Positions 15,921 to 24,624 of a DNA stretch of 64,000 nucleotides are shown here, in pieces (positions within the stretch are counted from its first letter, which is position 1; the number at the start of each line of letters is the position of its first letter). The notes under the pieces are model-generated. The model made no database searches. It was not told the DNA's origin and saw nothing but the letters and a program-made list of their open reading frames with translations. The stretch is from Streptomyces sp. WMMB303 (GTDB lineage Bacteria; Actinomycetota; Actinomycetes; Streptomycetales; Streptomycetaceae), in assembly GCF_029351045.1 (NCBI RefSeq), contig NZ_JARKIN010000001.1, positions 4,204,501 to 4,268,500 of the forward strand. Reading direction: 5' to 3'. The translations under genes and the position numbers were made by a program.

Positions 15921-16832
15921 TCACGGCACGGGCACCAGTACCACCGAGCACTTGGCGTGGTGCAGCACCGCGTGCACCACCGGGCCCACCTGGAGGCTGA
16001 GGCGCCGGGCCTGGCGCCGCACCCCCAGCACGACCACGTCCGCGCCCTCGCTCAGCTTGATCAGATGCTCGGCCGGCTGCCCCTGGTGCTGCTCGGCGCT
16101 CAGCGGCACCTGGGAGTACCGCTTCCGGAACGGCCGGAGAGTGTCCGCCACGAACTGCTCGGCACGCTTGGTCTCCGTGGAGGGCTCCTGCGGAGACAGC
16201 CGCAGGGCCACCCCGGGCAGCATCGGATAGATCCAGCAGTGCGCCACCCGCACCGCCGAACCGGACCGCTGTGCCGCCTGGAGACCGTACTCCACCGGCT
16301 GCGTCGCACTCTCCGACTTCACTCCCACGACCACGTCGCCGGGGGCCGAGCCGGGCTCGGGGAGAGCGCCGCGCACGACCATCAACGGCCCCGCGGCGTG
16401 CGCGGCCAGGCGCAGGCTGACGGAACCGAGCAGCAGCCCGCGGAAGCCGCCGTGCCCGCGGGTCCCCACGACGGTCAGCTCCGCGGTACGGCTGCGGCCC
16501 ACCAGGGCGTCGGCCGCGGCTTCACTCACGCCGGTCGCCACGACCGTGAGCCCCGGTACGCGCTCGCGGGCCCGCTCTGCTGCGCTGTCGGCGACCTCGC
16601 GGGTCGCCTGGCGCATCCGCTCCCGGTCGGCCTCCGTCTCGGGGTAGGCACCGCGCCGCGCGGACACCCCTCCGCAGAGCACCTCCAGTTCGGCGCCCCG
16701 CCGTTCGGCCTCGTCGGCAGCCCGGTCCAGCGCGCGCAGCGAGTGCGGGGAACCGTCGACCCCGACCACGACACGGCCGACTCCGTCGGCGGGCGCGGAT
16801 ATTCCTGCGGGGCGCTCGTTGCTCTCCGACAT
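15921..16832 (-). CDS. Universal stress protein, two Usp domains
   Basis: Cytosolic stress protein of 303 residues. Domain 1 (about 18-152) has VVVGVDGSPHSLRALD and the ATP-binding GTRGHGGFRGLLLGSVS. Domain 2 (about 163-303) begins DVVVGVKSES but its ATP loop is degenerate (LGVRRQARRLSLQVGPV), so only the first half probably binds ATP. Tandem-Usp proteins of this type in actinobacteria belong to hypoxia or dormancy responses (family knowledge). The ATG at 16832 has GAGGAGAGGA upstream. Region 16833-17200 upstream shows no gene. Confidence 0.9.
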   Translation of the reverse strand: MSESNERPAGISAPADGVGRVVVGVDGSPHSLRALDRAADEAERRGAELEVLCGGVSARRGAYPETEADRERMRQATREVADSAAERARERVPGLTVVATGVSEAAADALVGRSRTAELTVVGTRGHGGFRGLLLGSVSLRLAAHAAGPLMVVRGALPEPGSAPGDVVVGVKSESATQPVEYGLQAAQRSGSAVRVAHCWIYPMLPGVALRLSPQEPSTETKRAEQFVADTLRPFRKRYSQVPLSAEQHQGQPAEHLIKLSEGADVVVLGVRRQARRLSLQVGPVVHAVLHHAKCSVVLVPVP

Positions 16833-17200
16833 GTCCGTCCTCTCCTCGCGTCCTCGCCTCGATGCGTGGGTACCCCGCCAGTGTGGTGCACACGGGACGG
16901 ATGCGGTAGAAGCTTCGGCAACCGGTCGTACCCGCCTTCCGGCGCCCGCCCGGGCCTCCGCCCTGGCCTGCCTCGGAACCGGCTTGTGTGCGGCGGCAGT
17001 TGGGTCCGCGACCCGCGCTCCGGCGAGTCGGCACCGGCTTCCGGAACGCTCCCCTCCGCCGGCCCTCTTCGGCGTTCCGACTCCGCTCCTCTCCACCGCT
17101 CCGGCCCGCCGCCGGGCGGTTCCCGCCGGCACGGCTGCCGCCCGCGGCTCCACCCCTCCGCGGCGGACCGCAGCCACCTGCACCCAGCCACAACCAGGAT

Positions 17201-17241
17201 ACAAATTTAACTCAGTTACATTTTCCTGATACGGTCGCCCC
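17201..17241 (+). promoter_or_regulatory. AT-rich promoter/operator; leaderless start likely
   Basis: TAACTCAGTTA (17208-17218) is a palindrome. A -35-like TTAACT and a -10-like TACGGT (17230-17235) place the transcription start at about the ATG at 17242, where no Shine-Dalgarno is visible. This suggests a leaderless mRNA with an operator across the promoter. Confidence 0.5.
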
Positions 17242-17910
17242 ATGAGCGAGAACGGCACCGGACTGCGCGCACGCAAGCGACAACGCACCTACCGGGCGAT
17301 CTCCGACGCGGCCGTCTCCCTCTTCCTGGAGAAGGGCTTCGACACCGTCTCGGTGTCCGAGATCGCCGAGGCCGCCGAGGTCTCCAAACCGACCCTCTTC
17401 CGCCACTTCCCCACCAAGGAGGACATGGCGCTGCACCGCTTCGCCGACCACGAGGACGAAGCCGCACGCGTGGTGGCGGGGCGCCCGGCCCGGGAGTCGC
17501 CGCTCACCGCGCTGGAGAACCACTTCCTGGCAGGGCTCCGAGCCCGCGACCCGGTCACCGGACTGTGCGACGAGCCGGAGGTGCTCGCCTTCCACCGGCT
17601 GCTCTACGGCACACCCGAACTGGTCGCACGGCTGCACTCCTACACCGCGCGGTCCGAAGAAGCGCTGGCGGACGCGCTGGCGACAGGCGCAGACGATCCG
17701 GCCGACGGCGCCGCGGACGCGGGCGCCACACCCGGACTGACGGCGCGGCTGGCGGCCGGGCAGCTCGTGACGTCCCAGCGCGTGCTCGCGACCGCCAACT
17801 GGCGGCGCATCGCGGGCGGCGCGAGCGCGGACAGCGTCTCCGCGGTGGCCCAGGAGGACGCCCGCCGCGCCTTCGCACTGCTGCGCACCGGGCTGACGCC
17901 GTTCGCCTGA
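17242..17910 (+). CDS. TetR-family regulator
   Basis: Repressor of 222 residues. The N-terminal helix-turn-helix lies at about 20-65 (VSVSEIAEAAEVSKPTLFRHF). The C-terminal domain resembles MftR-like and other actinobacterial TetR ligand domains (QRVLATANWRRI near 190). Divergent from the universal stress gene across 409 bp. Target and ligand unknown. Confidence 0.87.
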   Translation: MSENGTGLRARKRQRTYRAISDAAVSLFLEKGFDTVSVSEIAEAAEVSKPTLFRHFPTKEDMALHRFADHEDEAARVVAGRPARESPLTALENHFLAGLRARDPVTGLCDEPEVLAFHRLLYGTPELVARLHSYTARSEEALADALATGADDPADGAADAGATPGLTARLAAGQLVTSQRVLATANWRRIAGGASADSVSAVAQEDARRAFALLRTGLTPFA

Positions 17911-18140
17911 CCCGGGCGGAGCGGCGGGCCACACCGGCGGCGGGTTCATACCGGCACAGGAAACGCGCCCGCACCGGCACCCGCCACCGCCGGCGGGCCC
18001 GCCCGCCGAAGCCGTAGCTACGGGCCGCCGCACCGCGTGGCACGCCGAGCACAACCCGAGCACCGGACACCGAGCAGCACGGACGACACCACGACCGAGC
18101 CCGATCGGGCAGCAGATCGGGCAGTGAGGAGCACCGCACC

Positions 18141-20318
18141 ATGCCGGGGCAAGACACCACGGAGGAGAACCCGCTCCGGGCCGAACTGGCCGCCGAGCGC
18201 GCCTATACCGATCTGTGCCGCGCCGCGCTCGGCACCGCGGACGCCGCCGCCCGGGACCGGGTCCGAGAGGGCGCCGGAGTACTGACCGGGCAGCACTCCG
18301 GCGAGGCGGCCGCGGAGGGCGTGGCGGGTGACGGGGCGAGCGCGGAGGCGCTGGGCCGCCATCTGCGCAGCCGGGCCGCGGAACTGCGCAGGGAACCGGA
18401 CGGGCCGCCGTTCTTCGGACGGCTCGACTTCCTCGACACGGGGAGCGGCGGCGAGGAGGCCGGCGAGCACCGCGGGCAGCGCTACTACATCGGCCGGCGG
18501 CGCGTCAGCGAACACCCTTCGGCACCCCCGCTGGTGCTGGACTGGCGCGCCCCGGTCTCCCGGGCCTTCTACCAGGCGACCGCCGCGCACCCGCGGGGAG
18601 TGGGCTCCCGGCGCCGGTTCGGCTGGGCGCCGGAGGGCACCGGCACCGCAGCGGATCTGACCGGGCTGGAGGACGAACGGCTCACGGACCCGCTGCCAGA
18701 GGGCGCCGGCGAGGAGCCCCGGCCCCCGGACGCGGTGGCCGGACCCGCCCTCGCCTCCCGGATCGTCGCCGGAGAGATCGAACGTCCGCGGGTCGGGCCG
18801 ATGCGCGACATCGTCGCCACCATCCAGCCCGAGCAGGACGACCTGGTGCGCTCGGGCCCCGACAGTTCGATGTGCGTCCAGGGTGCGCCGGGCACGGGGA
18901 AGACCGCGGTCGGGCTGCACCGTGCCGCGTATCTGCTCTACACCCATCCCCGGCGGATCGAGCGCGGCGGCATGCTCGTCGTCGGCCCCAACCCGGCTTT
19001 CCTGGCCTACATCTCGGCCGTGCTGCCCGCGCTCGGCGAGGGCGGGGTACGCCAGTGCACCGTGCGGGACCTGCTGCCGGGGCTCCCGGTGCGGGCCGAG
19101 GACCCCCCGCGGGTGGTGGAGTTGAAGCACAGCGCCCGGATGGCCGAGGTGCTGCGACGGGCCCTCCTCGGGCGGGTACGACTGCCGGACAGCCCGCTGG
19201 CGGTACCGGACGGCTCCTACCGCTGGCGGCTGGACGAGTCCGAACTGCGTGCGCTCGTCGAGGAGACACTGGCACAGCAGCCGCCCTATGAGGTGGGGAG
19301 GGAGCGGGTGCGGGCCCGTACGGCGGCGCTGCTGCGGGAGCAGGCCGAGCGCCGTGCCGGGCCGCCCGGCGGCGCCTGGCTGCGGCGGATGGGCCGGACC
19401 AGGGCGCTCACCGGGTTCCTCGACGCGGTGTGGCCCCGGACCAAGCCGGAGGAGGTCGTCGCCGGGTTGCTGGGCGACGCGGAAGCGCTGGCCCGGGCCG
19501 CCGACGGGCTGCTGGGCGCGGAGGAGCAGCGGGTGCTGCTGTGGCAGGGGCGCCGCCCGCGGTCGCCGCGCACGGCCCACTGGTCGGAGGCGGATCTGCT
19601 GCTGCTGGACGAGGCGGCGGGACTGATCGCACATCCCGAGGAGAGTTTCCGGCACGTGGTGGTGGACGAGGCACAGGACCTCTCCCCCATGCAGTGCCGC
19701 GTCCTGGCACGCCGGAGCCGTTTCGGTTCCCTGACCGTACTGGGCGACCTGGCGCAGGGAACGACGCCCTGGGCGGCGCGCGACTGGCCGGGGCAGTTGG
19801 CGCATCTGGGCGCGCCCGGAGCGGCTGTCACTGCGCTGACCACCGGCTTCCGGGTGCCGTCCGAACTGCTCAGGCCGGCCAACCGGCTGCTGGAAGCGCT
19901 GGAGGTGTCGGTACCGCCCGCCCGTTCGCTGCGCACCGGGGGCGAACTGCGTACGGTCCGGGTGGCGACGGCTGCCGAGCTGGTCCGAGCCGTGCCGGAG
20001 CGGGTCGCCGCGGCTCTGGCGCGCGAGGGCTCGGTCGGGGTGATCACGTCCGGGGCGCGGGCCGCATCTGTGCGCGCGGCGCTGGAGGCGGCGGGGATCA
20101 CGACCGGCGCACCGGGAGGAGAGCCACGGCGGGTCGCGGTGGTGGAGGCGGAACTCGCCAAGGGCCTGGAGTACGACCATGTGGTGCTGGTGGAACCGGC
20201 CGAACTGGCGGGCCGCGGCCTGCTGGGGCTACGGCACCTCTACGTCGCGCTGACCCGCGCGGTGTCCCGGCTGGAGATCGTGCACGCCGCCGGACTACCG
20301 GAAGCTCTGCGGGACTGA
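18141..20318 (+). CDS. HelD-type helicase-like RNA polymerase recycling factor
   Basis: UvrD/Rep-superfamily ATPase of 725 residues. HelD proteins dislodge stalled RNA polymerase and in actinobacteria can protect against rifampicin (family knowledge). An N-terminal coiled coil (about 8-45) and HelD-specific region (RYYIGRRRVSEH, LVLDWRAPVSRAFYQAT) precede Walker A GAPGTGKTAVGLHRAAY (about 249). Walker B VVVDEAQDLSPMQ is near 507, motif VI region HLYVALTRAVSRLEIVHA at the end. GAGGAG precedes the ATG. A helR-type rifamycin-associated inverted repeat was looked for upstream and not recognised. Confidence 0.87.
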   Translation: MPGQDTTEENPLRAELAAERAYTDLCRAALGTADAAARDRVREGAGVLTGQHSGEAAAEGVAGDGASAEALGRHLRSRAAELRREPDGPPFFGRLDFLDTGSGGEEAGEHRGQRYYIGRRRVSEHPSAPPLVLDWRAPVSRAFYQATAAHPRGVGSRRRFGWAPEGTGTAADLTGLEDERLTDPLPEGAGEEPRPPDAVAGPALASRIVAGEIERPRVGPMRDIVATIQPEQDDLVRSGPDSSMCVQGAPGTGKTAVGLHRAAYLLYTHPRRIERGGMLVVGPNPAFLAYISAVLPALGEGGVRQCTVRDLLPGLPVRAEDPPRVVELKHSARMAEVLRRALLGRVRLPDSPLAVPDGSYRWRLDESELRALVEETLAQQPPYEVGRERVRARTAALLREQAERRAGPPGGAWLRRMGRTRALTGFLDAVWPRTKPEEVVAGLLGDAEALARAADGLLGAEEQRVLLWQGRRPRSPRTAHWSEADLLLLDEAAGLIAHPEESFRHVVVDEAQDLSPMQCRVLARRSRFGSLTVLGDLAQGTTPWAARDWPGQLAHLGAPGAAVTALTTGFRVPSELLRPANRLLEALEVSVPPARSLRTGGELRTVRVATAAELVRAVPERVAAALAREGSVGVITSGARAASVRAALEAAGITTGAPGGEPRRVAVVEAELAKGLEYDHVVLVEPAELAGRGLLGLRHLYVALTRAVSRLEIVHAAGLPEALRD

Positions 20319-20465
20319 TCGGGCGGGGGCGGCCAGGTCGCGGAGCCAGTCCGGCTGATCGGCGATCTCCAGCAGGAGGAGCAGCCGGGTGAGCGGATGG
20401 TCGCAGCCTGGACCGTCGCCCGCCGGGCCGTCAGGGGTGGTGGATTCAGCGCCTGGTGTGGTCAC
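20295..20465 (-). CDS. Possible small protein, 56 residues
   Basis: Hypothetical. A GTG at 20465 with CAGGAG seven bases upstream opens a frame whose second half is a Leu-rich segment, HPLTRLLLLLEIADQPDWLR. The segment is too short and mixed for a membrane helix. The frame overlaps the 3' end of the convergent helD gene by 24 bp. The good ribosome site is the main support; it may be spurious. Confidence 0.35.
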   Translation of the reverse strand: MTTPGAESTTPDGPAGDGPGCDHPLTRLLLLLEIADQPDWLRDLAAPARSVPQSFR

Positions 20466-20576
20466 GGAGGCTCCTGTGGACGGACGGAAGATCATGAACT
20501 CCATTGTCCGGTGGCGGAGTTGAGCCCATGGAGAACACGGGCTCGGGTATGACGGGCATTGTCGAGGATCCGCACT

Positions 20577-20612
20577 TACTTCTGCAAGTACATCTGCAAT
20601 TACATCTGTAAG
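20577..20612. repeat. Three tandem 12-bp repeats upstream of DUF397 gene
   Basis: TACTTCTGCAAG, TACATCTGCAAT and TACATCTGTAAG follow one another without gaps in an AT-rich island, about 75 bp upstream of the DUF397 start. Core TCTGCAA also occurs in the palindrome before the second XRE gene (27736). Likely binding sites for the local XRE regulators. Confidence 0.7.
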
Positions 20613-20686
20613 CACGCCCAGTTGTGAGACGCTTCCGGACGTCGCAACCGCCACGGGGGACGCAAGTGACGTAGGGAGAGTCGTAC

Positions 20687-20923
20687 ATGCAGATCGAGAA
20701 CGGCATCGAGGCCACGAAGATCGAGGGTGCCGCCTGGCGCAAGAGCCGCCGCAGCAACCCGAACGGCAACTGCGTGGAGGTGGCAGCGCTTCCCGGACAG
20801 GGAGTCGCCGTCCGCAACTCCCGGTTCCCCTCCGGACCCGCCCTGGTCTACACCCCCGCCGAGATCGCGGCATTCGTCCAGGGCGCCAAGGACGGCGACT
20901 TCGACGACCTGCTGGACGCCTAG
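20687..20923 (+). CDS. DUF397 protein
   Basis: Small 78-residue DUF397 (PF04149) protein. Diagnostic blocks are AWRKSRRSNPNGNCVEVA, VAVRNSRFPSGPALVYTPAEIAAFVQGAKDGDFDDLL. In Streptomyces these proteins are encoded next to XRE/DUF5753 regulators (WhiJ-type pairs) and are thought to modulate them (family knowledge). Here the XRE gene is 405 bp downstream on the same strand but behind a hairpin, so it is probably transcribed separately. The ATG at 20687 has GGGAG further upstream. Confidence 0.9.
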   Translation: MQIENGIEATKIEGAAWRKSRRSNPNGNCVEVAALPGQGVAVRNSRFPSGPALVYTPAEIAAFVQGAKDGDFDDLLDA

Positions 20924-21091
20924 GTCCTTCCGCCCGGACCGGGGATCGGGACCGGGCGCGTGCGCACCGGGCCCGGCGGGGTCGGCATCCTCCGCATCCG
21001 CGGACCCCGCCCCGGACCGGGCCCGCGACGACCGACCGCCGAGCCGCCGCCCACGACTGACCGCCGATCACAACCGAACAGCACCACGGAC

Positions 21092-21126
21092 ACCGCCGCC
21101 ACACGACACGGACGTGTGGCGGCGGT
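21092..21126. terminator. Hairpin terminator after DUF397 gene
   Basis: Arms 21092-21105 and 21113-21126 form a perfect 14-bp stem with a 7-nt loop, about 170 bp downstream of the DUF397 stop. The remaining 20924-21328 region shows no gene. Confidence 0.7.
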
Positions 21127-21328
21127 TCGCCTCCGATGACGCCGCCACACCGGAACGCCGGCACCCGGCCCGCCGGCTGCGGCACACGGAGTGCCTCCGC
21201 CCGCCCGCAGCGGGTCCCCGCCACCGGGCCGTCAAATCCGGCCGTACAACCTGTATGGCTGTACGCTCAGTCGGAGGAATGGGACACTGAGCATCCGAGC
21301 AGTCACTCAGGGAAGCTAGGCGGGCGCG

Positions 21329-22231
21329 ATGGAGGCACAGCCGCGACGCGAGACGTCGCCCGGACGCATCCTGGACCACCCCAGGGGCGGACCGACGATC
21401 CTGCGTATCGTCCTGGGCACCCAACTGCGGCGGCTGCGCGAGGAGCAGGGCATCTCCCGGGAGGCCGCGGGGGAGGCGATCCGCGGTTCGCACGCCAAGA
21501 TCAGCCGCCTGGAGCTGGGGCGGGTCGGCTGCAAGGAGCGGGACGTCGCCGACCTGCTCACGCTGTACGAGGTGTGGGACCAGCAGCAGCGCGAGGAGTA
21601 TCTGGAGCTGGCCCGGCAGGCCGGCTCACCGGGCTGGTGGCAGAAGTACAGCGACGTGATGTCTCCGTGGTTCGACCGGCTGCTCGGCCTGGAGGAGGCC
21701 GCGTCCGTCATCCGCGCCTACGAGGTGCAGTTCGTACCCGGACTCCTGCAGACCCGCGACTACGCCCGCGAGGTCATCCGGCTCGGCCACCCCCGCGACG
21801 ACAGCCGGCGCAGCGAGCGCCGTATCGAGCTGCGCATGGAACGCCAGTCGATCCTCGACCAGCCGCACTCCCCTCGGCTGTGGGCCGTGATGGACGAGGC
21901 CGCGCTGCGCCGCCCGCTGGGGACCCGCGAGGTGATGCGCGCCCAGCTCGAGCACCTCATCGACGTCGCCCAGCGGCCCAACGTCACGCTGCAGATCGCC
22001 CCGTTCAGCATGGGCGGACTCGCCGCCGCGGGCGGCCCGGTCACGATCCTGCGCTTCCTGGAGCCCGATCTCCCGGACATCGTCTACCTCGAACAGCTCA
22101 CCTCGTCGCTCTACCTGGAGAAGCGGGACGAGGTGGAGGGCTACCTGGTGGTCATGGACCGACTGTGCGCGATGGCCGAACCCCCGAACCGAACCGTGGC
22201 GTTCCTGGAGAAGCTGCTGAGCGAGTACTGA
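21329..22231 (+). CDS. XRE-family regulator with DUF5753 domain
   Basis: DNA-binding protein of 300 residues. The helix-turn-helix lies at about 28-82 (LRRLREEQGISREAAGEAIRGSHAKISRLE). The DUF5753 domain follows from about 110 to 290, with WFDRLLGLEEAASVIRAYE, FVPGLLQTRDYAR, NVTLQIAPFSMGG and DLPDIVYLEQLTSSLYLEK. WhiJ-like regulators of this form act with DUF397 partners in Streptomyces development. No strong ribosome site precedes the ATG. Paralogue of the protein at 27841. Confidence 0.92.
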   Translation: MEAQPRRETSPGRILDHPRGGPTILRIVLGTQLRRLREEQGISREAAGEAIRGSHAKISRLELGRVGCKERDVADLLTLYEVWDQQQREEYLELARQAGSPGWWQKYSDVMSPWFDRLLGLEEAASVIRAYEVQFVPGLLQTRDYAREVIRLGHPRDDSRRSERRIELRMERQSILDQPHSPRLWAVMDEAALRRPLGTREVMRAQLEHLIDVAQRPNVTLQIAPFSMGGLAAAGGPVTILRFLEPDLPDIVYLEQLTSSLYLEKRDEVEGYLVVMDRLCAMAEPPNRTVAFLEKLLSEY

Positions 22232-22623
22232 CCGGGCTCCGCACCGCCGCTCCGTACCGGGACATCCCTCGAAGTGCGGCACGCTGCCCCTCGCGCGTCG
22301 CGTGACGCGGCGGGCGGGCCCGACCGCCGCGACCAGTTTCGCGACCCCGCCCCCACCGCCTGACCCCGCACGACGCGGCGGCCAGGTGCTTGGCGATCGC
22401 GGCACTCCGCGGGCGCGCCCTCGGCTGACTCGGAGGTGGGGAGCCACTCCAGCCGCTTCACGCCCGGACCGCCGAGCCCGCCGCCTCGGCCACTCGCCGA
22501 CGCCCGGGCCGTGGCCCTGGGCGACCGACGGGGGCAGGCAGGCCGCCAGCGTCCAGAAGCGAGCGTGGACGGCGATCCCGGCGCCCTGGGCGCTCCCGGA
22601 ACTGCCCCGCCCGACCCGCGAGG
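22232..22623. other. Gene-free stretch before the thioesterase remnant
   Basis: About 390 bp with no supportable gene. A weak 6-bp-stem hairpin at 22294-22309 may end the XRE transcript. The upstream part of a lost biosynthetic gene may have been here. Confidence 0.45.
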
Positions 22624-22940
22624 GATGATTTCGCGCCGTATGCGGCAGGCGGCGTCGCGCGGACGCTGCCCGGCCACATGATCCCCGCCCACCCTTCATC
22701 GGGCTGACCGAGCGGGACCCGGGGTGGCGGATCGAAGCCCCGTTCACCGTGGTCGTCGCCGAGGACGACAAGGGCCTGGCGCACGCCGCCGAGGAATACC
22801 GGTGCTGGGAGCGGGTGGCGCGGGAGGTGGACTTCCACCGGCTCGGCTCCGGCGGCCACTACTTCGTCCGGGGCAACCCCGCCGGAACGGCCGAACTGAT
22901 CGAGCGGGCATGGGTGTCCGCGGCCGAGAGGGAGGACTGA
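22624..22940 (+). pseudogene. C-terminal remnant of a thioesterase-like domain
   Basis: Only the end of a thioesterase/NRPS-type alpha/beta hydrolase is left. Frame 22683-22940 reads PPFIGLTERDPGWRIEAPF, then TVVVAEDDKG, and ends with FHRLGSGGHYFVRGNP, which has the catalytic-His context GGHYF of such domains. A preceding stretch in another frame (from 22624, DDFAPYAAGGVARTLPGH) also looks protein-like, implying a frameshift near 22685. No start codon with a ribosome site exists. It stops one base before the next gene's ATG, the mark of a former operon. Confidence 0.6.
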
Positions 22941-22941
22941 G

Positions 22942-23864
22942 ATGCCGGTTCCCGTGCCCGGACCGATCCCCGTGCTGTGCTTCCCGTTCGCGGGAGCGGG
23001 GGCGTCCGCCTTCCGCCGCTGCCAGGAGTACGGCAGCGACACCGTACGGATCTGCCCGGTGCAACTGCCGGGCCGTGAGGAGCGGTTCGGAGAATCGCTC
23101 CACACCGACGTCGCGGCGGCGGCGGACGGGCTGCTGCCCGAGATCCTGGATCAGCTCGCCGGGGAACCGTACGTGGCGCTGTTCGGGCACAGTATCGGAG
23201 CCGTGCTGGCCTACGAGACGGCTCACCGGATCGCGGCACTGGGCCACCCCGAGGTGGTCAAGCTGTTCGTGAGCGGCTCCCCCGGGCCGTGGAAACGGCG
23301 CCGGATCCGCGCCACGGGGCTGTCCGACGCACTGTTCCTGGAGCGGGTGCGGGAGTTCGCCGGATACACCCATCCGGCCCTCGAGCATCCGGAGCTGCGG
23401 GAGATGCTGCTGCCGCCGCTGCGTGCGGACGTCGAGATGCACGAGAACTACCTGGCTCCCTCTGAGAAGCCGCTGGCGATCCCGGTCGTCTCGGTCCGCG
23501 GCGCGGAGGACGAACTGGTCTCCCCCGCGCGGAGGCGGTCGAGTGGGAATCGGCCACCACCGCGGGCTGCCGGCAGGTCGAACTGCCGGGCGGGCACATG
23601 TATCTGGTGGACGAGCCCGCCGCTCTGGTGCGGCTGCTCGACGCGGAGCTCTCCTGGCAGGGGGTGGCACGGGGAACGGGGTACTCGTCGCTCCTCCGCC
23701 CGCCCCGGCGGCCGCTGTCGGAGCCGGGGACACGACTGCCGGGCAGCTGGCGGGCAAGACGGCGGTCATCACGGGTGCGGCCCGCGGCATCGGACGGGCC
23801 TGCGCGCTGGCGTACGCCCGTGCCGGAGCGGAACTGCTCCTCACCGACATCGGCCACGACCTGA
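22942..23864 (+). pseudogene. Type II thioesterase, frameshifted
   Basis: GrsT-like editing thioesterase that would free mis-primed carrier proteins in an NRPS/PKS. CFPFAGAGASAFRRC opens the fold, GHSIGA (residues about 81-86) holds the nucleophile Ser and RGAEDELVSP the Asp. The frame then breaks near 23531. One missing base is needed to continue into EAVEWES and ELPGGHMYLVDEPAALV, which holds the catalytic His. The restored frame has no stop until 23864, running over the next gene. GGAGG precedes the ATG. The break may be a real mutation or an assembly error. Confidence 0.75.
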
Positions 23865-24571
23865 CGGGAGTGCCCTACCCGCTGGGCAACGCGGACCAGT
23901 TGGCGCACACCGCGCGGCTGTGCCAGGAGCTGTCCCCGGCCGCCACCGTGGTCAGCGCCGAGGCGGACGTACGCGACCTGGACGCCGTACGGGAAGTCGT
24001 GGACGGGGCACTGGACCGGTTCGGCCGGATCGACATCCTGCTCAACAACGCCGGCATCGCGGCGCCGTCGGGCAAGACGGTGCAGGACATCACGCCTTCC
24101 GAGTGGGAGCTGATGCTGGACGTCGACGTCTCGGGGGCCTGGCGGATGATCCGCGCCGCGGGCCCCGCGATGGCCGCGCAGCGGTCGGGCAGCGTCATCA
24201 ACGTCTCCTCGACGGCCGGGCTGGTGGGCTACCGGCACTTCGCCGGGTACGTCACCGCGAAGCATGCGCTGATCGGGCTGACCAAGTCCGCGGCGCTGGA
24301 CTTCGCCCCGTTCGGGGTCCGGGTGAACGCGCTGTGCCCCGGCTCGGTACGGGACGACGGCGCCGCGGAGGGCCGGATGCTCAGCGAGATCGCCCGCTCG
24401 CTGGAGGTGCCGGTGGCCGAGCACGAGGAGACCTTCGTGGCCGCGCAGCCGATGAACCGCCTGATCGAGCCCGAGGACGTGGCGGGGACCGCGCTGTGGC
24501 TCGGCTCCGACGGCTCCCGGCAGGTGACGGGTTCCACCGTCACCGTCGACGGCGGGTTCACCAGCCGATGA
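23543..24571 (+). CDS. Short-chain dehydrogenase/reductase (5' end doubtful)
   Basis: NAD(P)-dependent oxidoreductase. Recognisable fold starts near 23750: GKTAVITGAARGIGRACALA (Rossmann TGxxxGIG), DIGHDLTGVPYPLGNADQLA, NNAG, catalytic Ser in VINVSSTAG, YxxxK in YVTAKHALIGL, and the C-terminal VTVDGGFTSR. The insertion after strand 2 resembles mycofactocin-type SDRs. The only in-frame starts upstream are ATG 23423 and GTG 23543, both inside the thioesterase. The natural start seems lost or shifted; the end is certain. Follows the broken thioesterase, so probably the same former operon. Confidence 0.75.
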   Translation: MGIGHHRGLPAGRTAGRAHVSGGRARRSGAAARRGALLAGGGTGNGVLVAPPPAPAAAVGAGDTTAGQLAGKTAVITGAARGIGRACALAYARAGAELLLTDIGHDLTGVPYPLGNADQLAHTARLCQELSPAATVVSAEADVRDLDAVREVVDGALDRFGRIDILLNNAGIAAPSGKTVQDITPSEWELMLDVDVSGAWRMIRAAGPAMAAQRSGSVINVSSTAGLVGYRHFAGYVTAKHALIGLTKSAALDFAPFGVRVNALCPGSVRDDGAAEGRMLSEIARSLEVPVAEHEETFVAAQPMNRLIEPEDVAGTALWLGSDGSRQVTGSTVTVDGGFTSR

Positions 24572-24624
24572 GCGGCGGCACAGGTCACCTCGGGCAGCAC
24601 AGCGACAGCGGGGAGAGAAGGACG

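Noticed and set aside
18020..18140. Rifamycin-associated inverted repeat before helD
   Set aside because: No long GC-rich inverted repeat of that kind was found; only a short CCCGATCGGG-like element.
18018..20180. 720-codon minus frame over helD
   Set aside because: Antisense shadow of the HelD protein, which has clear Walker and UvrD motifs.
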